64,000 nucleotides of DNA, taken from NCBI RefSeq assembly GCF_958295425.1, contig NC_081150.1:6137001-6201000 (forward strand), in the 5' to 3' direction. Positions within the stretch are counted from its first letter, which is position 1; every line of letters starts with the position of its first letter. Below the pieces are notes generated by a model. It searched no databases and was not told where the DNA came from. It saw nothing but the letters and a program-made list of their open reading frames with translations. Origin of the DNA: Solea solea. Its lineage: Eukaryota > Chordata > Actinopteri > Pleuronectiformes > Soleidae. The translations under genes and the position numbers were made by a program. Below, in pieces: positions 54,445 through 64,000 of this stretch.

Positions 54445-54715
54445 CATTGTTGTACAGCATTCTTTGTGAGGACACTCATAGACATAATGCCTTCCCTCAC
54501 CCCTTACCCTAACCTTAAATCACAACTAATGCCTGACCCCAACCCTTAACTCTAAAATCAAGTCTTAACCCCTAATCAGTCCTTTTAAGGTGTGACAGAG
54601 TGTGAGGACCAGCCAAATTGTCTTCACTTTCACAGTTTACTAACCTTCCTGTGGTTTTTTTGGTCCTCACAAAGACATATGTACAAGTACACACACACAT
54701 ACAAAAGGAGCTATG
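54445..54715. repeat. dispersed repeat with TAACCCT-like words, in the probable hmgn3 3' UTR
   Basis: TTCTTTGTGAGGACACTCAT, CCCTTACCCTAACCTTAA, CCCCAACCCTTAACTCTAAA, TGTGAGGACCAGCCAAATTG and GGTCCTCACAAAGACATATG are parts of a common fish repeat built on AACCCTAA-like and GTCCTCAC words. It is not a telomere, because units are irregular. Confidence 0.55.
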
Positions 54716-55228
54716 TGGTGGTGGTGATTTTTTTAAAACTAAGAGTTCTGTTTTTTTTTCTTAAAAAAGAAAAAGCTGCAATTGTACTATATGGTGGTGA
54801 CAAATTACAACACATCCTCAACTTAAAAAAGGTGGGGGGACTGAAGCATCCCCTAATTTGCCAGAGTGCCCGGTAATAATGATCATCGTTTGTGGAGAAG
54901 ATTCACGACAGATAGGCAGAGCTGGTTTAAAGATCATAACAGTCTTGTTTTAGGCCCACCTTTAGGCAAAATGAGAAACATTTGCAGCCGCCTCATAAAA
55001 CCAATTCATTAGAGAGGCGTAATGTATAGCAATAAAGAACGGTGGGAGGAAGAGAATTGAGGAAAAACATACTGAGAATGAACAAACTGTATGGGGATTG
55101 GGCTGCTGGTTGTCCGTCTTTACTATCACAAGTCTAAAATAAATTCTGCATGGTACAAAAATTGTCAGTAAAAAAAAAGATGCTGCCATGGAGTCAGAAG
55201 GGACGAGTCAGTGGACACGTCCATATCT

Positions 55229-58200
55229 TCACGCCTTCTCATCCTCCGCCTCCTCCTCCTCCTCCTCCTCCTCCTCCTCCTCCTCTGCTGCCTCAGTTAC
55301 CTAAAAAAAAGAAGAAAGTAAGATAAGGTAAAGGTAAGGTATGGTTGTCTGCTTTGGTTTGCCAAAACTCATCGGGCAAGTCTGCAGCAGTTGAAGACGG
55401 AATTCTCCATGTAACTACATCAGCCGTGAACCAGGTACAGGATTAAAGATGATCTAAGTAATCTGGAAACAATCAGCACTTTGGTCACTGAAGATTCTGA
55501 AGCATATTTAGTAGAACAGAGAGGTGCATTTGTTAATTTTTCTTGCTGAGCGCAAGGTCAATACTACTCTAATGTATGTGAAACAAATGTGAATCCAGAG
55601 TGACACGTGTTATGACATTTGCATGTTAGCTTAGTCATACTGGTGATGGACGGGTGGAACCAGTATCCTGGCTATGTCCAAAATAAACAAGATCTAAATA
55701 AAAACGTTATGCTAAGCTAAGGTAAATCTTGACAACCTCAAATGTTATTATTCTACCTCTGTTTGGTCTCTGTTGTGTCTCCTTCATCTGAAAACTGGCT
55801 CTGTCAAGCAATACTATCAGACGTGACCGAGGGAGTGTTTGTGTGTATACAGCAGCAGCGTATGGCCAAAAAGCTTTTTATCCTGTCAAGCCACTGAACG
55901 ATGCTTTGTTTGTGTTTTCAGTCATACTCTGACCTGTCAGTTTACCAGCACTGAGATCTGAACACTGCTATACTGAGAAACACAGAGAGAGTCGTGTGGC
56001 GCTAATAGGCTTTATCAGCTTTGGGTAAACTTATTTGACAATAGCTTGCATGTAGCAGGCATTTGTTTATATTTAAAAGTTACACATAGGGGAAAAACAA
56101 AAACAATCATATAGCTATATATCACGATATATGTCTAACTGATCATTTGAGCAGCGCCACCGTGAGGAGACATGAAGTAGTGACGTCTGGAGACTGAAAC
56201 TGACAGGAAGGGACCGTTTACTTTAGAGTGCCTTCTGTATTTGCCCGGGCGTATTGATTCTCGTATTGTACAAGGAAGGACGATACATTAGGATTATCAT
56301 TACTGTCTGCAACCTTGTTTCTGCAGATAAATGCAGGTTTTTGAGAGTGTTTTTTTTATCAATGGATAAAGCACTGAAGACTTCCATTCATGCTCAAGGT
56401 TTTATGTAATACCTCAAAACCTGAGCAAATACAATCCAAAGCTACATGAGTACAAATGACTAAAAACATGTTTGTAAATGAGTCAAAAAAGAGTGACAGC
56501 AGCTTCAAGCTGCTGGTTAAAATGATCCTTTATGTATGTTTTTCAGACTAAAATAAGTTCACAAATTTGTTTTGCACAGGAAATAAGTGCACGCTCTTAT
56601 TATTGCTATAAAAAGCCACTCACTGAATCCCATAACTCCTCTGTTATCATCGGAAATCCAAAGTATTTTCAAGAAGAGAATCAAAATCTTGTGATTGTGC
56701 ATGTGAGTTTGCATGATCTCCCTCGAGTGGACCCCTCCTGTCTGTTTTCTCTGGCTGGCCACTGGTGGAGCCAGTTGTCTGTGAACCCACGTGAGCCAAT
56801 CATCTTCCACATCACAATACTGTGAACAGCACTAAACCGTCCTGCTCATGTGTACAAAGTTGTCCTTGGCCCACTTCACTGCACACAGCAAGGAAAACAC
56901 CCGACATACTCCCTTCTTCTTCTCTCTCTCTCTCTAGCAAATACACACAGCACTGCAAAACACACTGGGTAAACTGCATTATTGTAAAATTGAATATATG
57001 TTAGTGTCCAACACACACCAAGAATGGATTAGAAACACTTCACCGTACCCTTGACTCTGACTGTATCACTCTGCCCTCTCACTGACATCAAGGAGGGAGC
57101 TGTGGTTCTGACGGACGACACACTGACAGACGGACGAGACACATAGATCTGTGTGTGTGTGTGTGTGTGTCAGTATTCATTAGTGTAAGTGAAGTGAGAT
57201 GTGATTATTAGTGATAAGAAATAGATATGAAGGGGGTAATGAAGGAATATAGGTGCGTGTGTACATGTGTTCACGTTGATACACACATTGACAAAAGAAG
57301 GGAAGACAGGTTGTTATTGTCTTCTTCTCTGACTGAGTGTGAATTGTTTTCCCCTTTGAGGACGTTTTCAGTTTTTCCCTCCATGTACCTCATTGTTCTT
57401 GGTCTCTCCATTCTGGGTGTGGCCATCTTCCTTCTTACCCTTCGCACTGCCTTTCTTTGCCTTCGCCCCCTTCTCTTCAGCCACCTTCTGCGTGGAAGCA
57501 ATCAGAAGAACATACACAGCGTATTCACTGGATGTTGGCGGTCATCACCACTCACCTACATCCAAAAAAATCAATTTTTTTCCATACACTGGCACTGTCA
57601 AATGTGATTTAATCCCATTTGATTTAAGTATAAAAATATATTTTTCTCCTACTTGTTGCAGAATACCGTAATATTTAAATTACCAGTGAAATATCATATT
57701 ATTTTAGGGCAAATAAATCCCTTCAGTCCAAAAGACACTGTTGTCCATCTGCATATGAGGACTCCTGAGTGAGTTTTAGTTTTCCACACATCCTCCACCT
57801 TGCTTATTATGCATATAAATCAGTAGTGAGAGATTTGCAGCCGTCTGCCTCTGACGGTTGCAAATTTATGGTCTGTGTGTGTGTGTGTGTGAGTGAGTGC
57901 TTTACCTTGACGATGGCCTTCTTGGGCTTGACCTCAGCCTTAGATGGAATAGGTTTCTACAAATTATAAGAAAAGTAAACTCACTTAATTAAAGTGAAAA
58001 GCACTTGGACAGACATTACTTCTTGTCTACAATTGTAGGGCTACTTGCGTGCTGTTTGTTCTGCTCCATCAGTATTTTTTTTTAGCTACAATAGATTATT
58101 TGGATGAGCATATAGATTATTGGATCCCACTGCAAATGTTAATAATGATGGAGTATTTCTAAGCAGTGGAATCAAACAGTATTCCTGGACGAAGCAGTTT

Positions 58201-58649
58201 TAAATATCTGCCACATCTAAAAGTGAACTGACCTCAGACCACTGTGCAATGACTACATCATTGAGTTTAAATTCTGGCCAGTCAGTGCGAGCAAATTGGC
58301 TGCAGAGCTTTTTCCAAGATGCTGAGTGCGGACCATGTTACCCTGAGGCACGAGCTAACACTAAAACTAGTGTGACAAAATTAAATAATGTGATTTGCTC
58401 TCAAAATATCTGTTTTTCTTAAAAATCATTGACACGATAGATAGACGAAACAATAAAAACATTGGGGCTTTGCATTTACTGTAACTCTTCAAAGACTACA
58501 TTTGTGTCCTCCAGTCGCGATAGTAGCTTATGAAAAACATAGGGAACATGCAAAGATGAATGGATTCAAAGTGTGAAGAGTAAAACAAGTAGATTAACAT
58601 TTTGGGAGAATACATTCAATTTCTTTCTGTCTTTCACCATTCCTGTGTC

Positions 58650-58681
<32 letters not shown>

Positions 58682-61600
58682 TATATATATATATTCATTT
58701 ATAAATACCTAGAAACTGTCCAACAGTGACCTGTTGCTAAGGTCCCCACCTTAATCCTTATGCTAAACTAAGCTAACTGGCTGCTAGCTGCATGGTAGAA
58801 AGAATAATTGCATTTCCCAAAATGCCAAACTACTCCTCCAAATTGATCATACATAAATATACTGTGCAAACACATGCAAATACTGCACACTGGTAAGTTC
58901 AACATATAAAGAACAACACAGATAAAAACACATGGTCTGTGTGGCAGAGCTGCATGCACACATGAATGTTTTTTGGTGGTCAATATGTCAATATATAGTT
59001 TTCATTATAATTTTAAACATGTAGGGCCGCAGGACATCGACTCTATACCCCTTGTATAGAGGTAAAATGAGCTTAATTCTCACTTGATTTATAATTTATA
59101 AGATTTACATTTTCTTGAGGCGTCAATGTTCTCAATCGCTAGTTTCAGGTCTGATTCAACAGAACATGATGTCAGTTTTGTAAATTAAACTCTCATTTAG
59201 AGGACAATAAACGATAAAGTAGGGAACATACAGTACACAGCTGTGGGACTAACAGCTGTGTAGTGTATGTCAAATCGGAGCCTGGTTGCCGGGGAAATAT
59301 ATTTGAATTTCCGTTTGGAAAATGTCAACATGGCACACGAGATTAGAACACCAAAGCAATATGGGCAATATGAGAATATTACCATTTTAATCATGCAGCC
59401 TTGCACACACGGTGTCAACAAGGTGTCGCAACAAGACCACGTAGAGAGTGGACAAAGACAACAGAGAAAAGACATGCATACCAACAATGATGCAAGGAGG
59501 GAGGATGTTTATGGAATTAGTGAACTGCACTGTTAAAATCCCTACATTGTGTTTTCGTTATACGTCTGTTATTGCCCCACAGGACTGTGTGGAAGGAAGG
59601 AGAGGACAGTGACAGAGGTGAGGACAGAGCAAAACTTACCGCTGACAATCTCTCTGACCTTCTGGTGGGCTACCGGAGCGAGGGATGATCAAAAAGAAGA
59701 GAGAGACAGAGAGAGACAGAAAGACAAGGAGAAATCAGTTGTACCTTTACAAGCTGACGTGCTTGGTGACTGCGCCAAGAGTGCTAAACATTAACATGTC
59801 ATGTGTCTATAGTCTCACTCACTCACTCACTCACTCAAACTGTAAGTTAAAAAAACCACAGCACACAAACACACGTCTACACACACACACACACACACTG
59901 CAAATAAACAACATTTACCTCTTGTTTTGTGACTTTGGAGGACTCCTTGCCCTCAGAACCCTCTGGAGACTGGAGTTAAAAATGAGACAAAAATAACATA
60001 TATACATTACACTCAGTGATATTACCCCTACCTTTACTGTGGAGAATGGGTCATAAAGGAAACTTGATTCACGTGTTCGTTGAATGAATGAATGAATTCA
60101 TTAATTTAATAAAAAGAAATAAAATAAGAAAACAATAGCGACAAAAAATAATTAGTTTGAAGTAAAACGTACATGATTTTTTTCTCGCGTTGCTGTTAAA
60201 CACAAAAATTAAATATACACGCTACTTAACTAAAACCGAGTCCGGCTCACTGGCACACATAATATCTTATCATTTCTGTGAAGAGCTACAGTGAAGCAGG
60301 AGGAATCATAAATAATACAAATCACTCAGCAGTGCAGCTGTGGGAAAGGTCAAATGTTTCAGAAGTGATAAAAAAAGGAGACGCTTGTGTTTTTAGAGCA
60401 AGGTTTTATCTTCCGAACAGAAATATCACTTACTAATGGCGACATAACTGATGTGTGACTATCATTATCAACACAAAATGAACCAGCAACTGCATCTCAG
60501 AGACTGTTTTCTGAGATTTAAGAGTCTCATTGACTAACTGATTGAGAAAGACATTTATTTACACTTATCTTATCATTTTTTTAATTTAAAAAAAATCCTG
60601 TGTGTGCAATTAAATCATCAATGAGCAAGTAACTGTACAGCAAACAAAATGAGCGTCTTTTCTTCTGGTGACATTCTGATCATTTATTTGTATACTGTCA
60701 GGTGGCCTATGGATTAATTGTACTATAAAGAACTTTTGCAATTGTGTATAATATAGAGTTTCTAATCTTTCAGGCAGAGTTTGATCAATTAATCACCCGA
60801 CTGAGTAAAAGGGCTGATTTTCCCATTTGCTCATAAGCAGCAGTGGGTGATTTTGTTCTTGGAAAATCAATGAATGCATCAAAGTGCAGTTAAACTTTAT
60901 TTTTAGTTGAATTTATTTGGTAGTTTAGCAATATTGTGTATCACTTGTTATTGTTATATTCTATTGTTATATAGATAGATAGATAGATAGATAGATGATT
61001 TTTCATTTGTTTTCATTTTCATTTAATATATATATATACATATACATATATATATATATATATGTATATATATACATATACATATATATACACATATACA
61101 TATACATATATATAATTAACCGAGAACACAGGCAGGTAAGTGAGGTGCACAGAGCCTTATCCCTAACCACAATTCAAATCTTAATCAGCTCCTGAGAAAT
61201 GAGGTTCTGCCTCATTAGGACCAGGTTTTGGTCTCAGTGAGGACAACTGGTCCTGACAAGGTCAATATATATGCCAGAAAAAAAAGGTCCTAAAGAGATA
61301 ACACACACAAAGAGAGAGAATGTCAGTCCAGCCCGCAGGTTGCCAATCCAAATAATGCCCACATGCGACCTCCGCCCCTAGAGGCCCCCATTCTCTGTCC
61401 TCAAAAGCGAGTGTGCGCAGACAATGGCAGTTTTTAGGTGATAGAAAAGCTCGTGTCCATGTTTGCGCTGATACAAAGCACCGGAGACCGTCGTGCCTGT
61501 GCCTCTGATCCCCTCTTTCTTCATTCATTTCTATTCATCCTCTGGTTTTGTTCGATCGGCTAAAATTCATCTCCACTGGATAATAAAATAATAAGAGGAT

Positions 61601-61979
61601 GTGCTTTCTCTGAGTTTTCACATGATTCACAACCTGCGGGGAGTCTATATTTATGCCTGAATGCGCGCACAAGAATGACCATCACGCACATCTCACACGG
61701 CTTTTACGCATCCGTCCATCCATCCACTCATCCATCCAACCATCCGGCGGGTCGGCGTGACTTTCACCAGTGCGCACAGTGGACACGGTGACAGATGAGA
61801 ACGACCACAGGCACGGCCATTGAGATAATCACGGGGGCGTTTCACGACACAAAAACAGACGGAAATGTTGTTGATCGAACACCTCACACACAAACAACGA
61901 CGCTGTAACCACCGCGGACGCCGTGGAACACAACACGCGCCCTCAAACTTTGGCATCATCTCACCTGCCTCGACGTCGC

Positions 61980-62012
<33 letters not shown>

Positions 62013-62112
62013 AAAAATCGCGCACCGCAATTTTCTTCAAACGCAAGAGCAGTGAAAACTACAGTGAAGTGAGCGGCATGGAACAGACCACACTCACCTT
62101 TCTCTTCGGCAT
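55229..62112 (-). CDS. hmgn3: high mobility group nucleosome-binding protein 3
   Basis: Six coding exons: 62098-62112, 59919-59969, 59640-59669, 57906-57956, 57389-57487, 55229-55300. They give 105 codons plus stop; human HMGN3 is 99 residues as I recall it. Every exon is a multiple of three, as in the HMGN family. The protein starts MPKRK, then SPEGSEGKESSKVTKQE, then PTRRSERLSA, the nucleosome-binding core (family consensus RRSARLSA; here Glu replaces the first Ala). It continues with KPIPSKAEVKPKKAIVK and a Lys-rich regulatory domain, and ends in 12 Glu followed by AEDEKA. HMGN proteins bind nucleosome cores, loosen compaction and compete with linker histone. hmgn1 is the alternative; adjacency to phip favours hmgn3, because hmgn1 neighbours brwd1. 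Confidence 0.9.
55247..55282 (-). repeat. hmgn3: GAG trinucleotide repeat coding for 12 Glu in hmgn3
   Basis: Twelve identical GAG codons in the last coding exon encode the acidic C-terminus. Identical codon use suggests a replication-slippage repeat that may vary in length. Confidence 0.85.
58649..58694 (+). repeat. TA microsatellite
   Basis: TA units interrupted by ACACATA, in hmgn3 intron 3. Confidence 0.85.
60972..60999 (+). repeat. GATA tetranucleotide repeat
   Basis: Six tandem TAGA units in hmgn3 intron 1. Confidence 0.85.
61027..61115 (+). repeat. TA/CATA microsatellite
   Basis: About 90 bases of TATA/CATA in hmgn3 intron 1, similar in make-up to the tract at 17929. Confidence 0.85.
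61128..61262. repeat. second fragment of the TAACCCT-word dispersed repeat
   Basis: CTTATCCCTAACCACAATTC, TCAGCTCCTGAGAAATGAGG, CATTAGGACCAGGTTTTGGT and CTCAGTGAGGACAACTGGTC are words of the same family as 54445-54715, from a different part of it. Confidence 0.5.
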
Positions 62113-62480
62113 TTTACGCGTGAAATATTCTCCACAGAACGCGGGTGGGGAGCAAAAAAATAAGGTAGAGCCCAAACGTGCAAGAGAGGTGAATTTGAAC
62201 TACCTCGAAATACAGGATCAATATCTAAGCACCTTCGATAATATGTTGATTATATGCTCTCCCCAAAACTCTATACTTCCGCCAGCCATTGGTTAGATGA
62301 GTCGAAATCCTCGACTGTGCTGACTCCTGATTGGCTCCTCCCGCCTCTATGTAAATAATACTTTATCAGTCATTGGCTGAGGTTTATCAGAGGCCGCCTG
62401 TGATTGGCTCCGCGCTCTTTGTGCGCAGATCCCACCAGAGCGCGATGGCTGAGAGGGAAAGTGGAGACAGGCCAATACAA
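62113..62480 (-). promoter_or_regulatory. hmgn3: hmgn3 promoter with four CCAAT boxes
   Basis: Upstream of the ATG at 62112, the plus strand has ATTGG (CCAAT on the gene strand) at 62288-62292, 62330-62334, 62372-62376 and 62403-62407. Three of the four are followed by CT (AGCCAAT on the gene strand). Such arrays bind NF-Y in TATA-less promoters. The GCGCTCTTTGTGCGC and GAGCGCG words nearby add CpG content. Confidence 0.75.
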
Positions 62481-63282
62481 GCAGAGACGACTCTCGGTGG
62501 ATCTGGGTAATGTAGGACGAGTGGAGCGACACAGAGGGAGAGAACGACTATGTTGTAAATAAAACACAAAGGACCAGAGAGAAGCGGACACAATGACGGT
62601 GTCATAGAGAGCAGCTCCAGAAAAGCTTTGTGTCTTTGGGGATTGTCTTTTTTTAAAAAAAAAAAAGAACTGGACTAATGACGCAGAGGCACCAGAATAA
62701 TAAACAATACAATGAATACATTAGACAATTTGACTAACACTACCTTCTGGATAGTTTCTGGATGATTTTAAGAACCACAACTGAATGTAACATCATTTAC
62801 AATCTACAATACACCTATCTTTTCATTTTCAAATTTAAAACTTGTACACCTCATTTTTAAATTAACATCAGGCCCCTAGAGATGTTGTGGCATCAAAGGA
62901 AACACTTTTTAATCATAAAATAAAAAACTAAACTAAAGCACATGTTAATGTAGATTCACTTTATTTTAATAGTCCATACTGCACCCACTGTGAGTACCAG
63001 ATCCATGATCTCACAGTGACAGTACAAAAGAGAGGTTTCCAGGACACATATGCAGATATAAATCCTTTAATAATTCATAATTAGAGTTAAAATGTTAGAG
63101 TTAAAAATGCGTCTTTAACTACCACCTCTCCATTTTTCACTCAGATGAAGGATTTGTTTATGTTTTGTGCCTCTGATGCTTTTCTTTTAGACAGCCACTT
63201 ATACTTAATGAACTTTCTCCCAAGAGTGAAAGTTGAATAGATCTGTGATGTCTTTAAAACCAGAACTTGATTAATTGTCCCC

Positions 63283-63307
63283 TGAGGTCACAGGCTGTTT
63301 GACCTCA
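63283..63307. promoter_or_regulatory. inverted AGGTCA pair
   Basis: TGAGGTCA and TGACCTCA are exact 8-bp reverse complements with a 9-base spacer. The wide spacing is not a standard nuclear-receptor arrangement. Confidence 0.45.
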
Positions 63308-63472
63308 TGATTGGTCCATTGTGTGTGTGTGTCCCCCACCCACACCCACAAACACACACATCAACAAGTGTCTCCGTGGACATCCAGAGAAGACGTAGCT
63401 TGTCTGGACAGCTTGTGTTGTTGGTCAGTGTCCTGCAGGTCAGTGCTTACTGTGATGACACAACAACAACTT

Positions 63473-63489
63473 TGACCTCTGATTGACCT
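63473..63489 (-). promoter_or_regulatory. perfect DR5 nuclear-receptor element (retinoic-acid-response type)
   Basis: On the minus strand this reads AGGTCA, five bases (ATCAG), AGGTCA: two consensus half-sites at DR5 spacing, the classical RAR/RXR element. It lies about 1.4 kb upstream of the hmgn3 ATG. Binding is not shown by sequence alone. Confidence 0.6.
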
Positions 63490-64000
63490 CAGAGAGTCAC
63501 AAAATCCTCAATATCTTTTCCCCTCAGCCCAAGTTACTGATCCTGTCACTCTGACTTTAGAGATACATTAATCCTAAATTCTAACTCTGTATTCTTCCTC
63601 TTCACAATACTGTATTCCTCTCTCCTCTCCCAATACTCTGTGATCTAGTTTCCCCAGTTCAGGGGATGGTTTAAAACATAGAGTAGAACACCTTTCATGT
63701 AAATGCCATTGTTTGTGCTCTATAGTATTGAACAACTGCATTAACTTGAGCTGTCTTAGATAAGTGCTGTTACAATAAACGTTGTAAAGGATACTCAGTC
63801 ACTCACAGCCTGACACAGCAGCCGCTCTGTTTTTAGGAAAATTCACTACTCCCACCTGTACAGTCAAACACATTTTGCTACAAAAAAACATTTAGTGTTT
63901 TTTTGTTTGTTTGTTTGTTTTATTTAACAAATGTATCACACCTTTTCAAACATAACACTGTCTGGATGGTTGTTTGTCTCTATATGTGGCCCTGTGATGG

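Larger units (their letters stand above)
62481..64000. other. upstream intergenic region, no gene seen
   Basis: AT-rich with simple runs (poly(A) 62655-62666, GT/CA tracts near 63321-63360, GTTT near 63903-63920). The only structured part is the cluster of AGGTCA half-sites between 63283 and 63490. Confidence 0.5.

Noticed and set aside
54480..54570. Interstitial telomere
   Set aside because: CCCTAA-like units are irregular and embedded in a known type of dispersed repeat.
55229..62112. Assignment of the HMGN gene to hmgn1
   Set aside because: The short protein alone is ambiguous, but it lies beside phip, where hmgn3 is found in other vertebrates; hmgn1 accompanies brwd1.

Overview
This is a eukaryotic genomic window from a ray-finned (teleost) fish. 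It has split genes with GT-AG introns, AT-rich introns full of CA, TA and GT microsatellites, and fish-type dispersed repeats (tRNA-derived SINE, LINE-2 tails, short non-autonomous DNA transposons). Gene order and proteins match the vertebrate IRAK1BP1 - PHIP - HMGN3 block (human 6q14.1), with one extra gene between irak1bp1 and phip.

Layout. 1-8.6 kb: no gene seen; at least two non-repetitive stretches look like conserved regulatory DNA. 8.64-10.62 kb, plus strand: irak1bp1, four coding exons, 247 codons. 10.93-13.91 kb, minus strand: a six-exon gene for a 230-residue protein with a signal peptide and a C-terminal YccV/HspQ-like domain, tail-to-tail with irak1bp1. 18.6-49.9 kb, minus strand: phip, 40 coding exons that join without a frame error into 1849 codons (N-terminal helical region, WD40 propeller, acidic/basic linker, cryptic Tudor region, two bromodomains, AT-hook-like tail). 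55.2-62.1 kb, minus strand: hmgn3, six coding exons, 105 codons, with a CCAAT-box promoter. 62.6-64 kb: upstream DNA with nuclear-receptor half-sites, including a perfect DR5.

The two large-scale players are chromatin proteins: phip reads modified histones and is a CRL4/DCAF-type WD40 protein, and hmgn3 binds nucleosomes. irak1bp1 (SIMPL/DUF541, a YggE relative) and its neighbour (YccV/HspQ-like) are both eukaryotic members of domain families first known from bacteria.

Most notable points: the secretory YccV-like protein; a 105-bp, half-CA-repeat, frame-preserving and stop-free intron inside the phip second bromodomain; a 394-bp full-length palindromic element in irak1bp1 intron 1; four CCAAT boxes at 42, 42 and 31 bp spacing upstream of hmgn3; and a perfect DR5 element 1.4 kb upstream of hmgn3. 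Exon borders were read by eye from splice signals, frame continuity and remembered family resemblance; no search was run.
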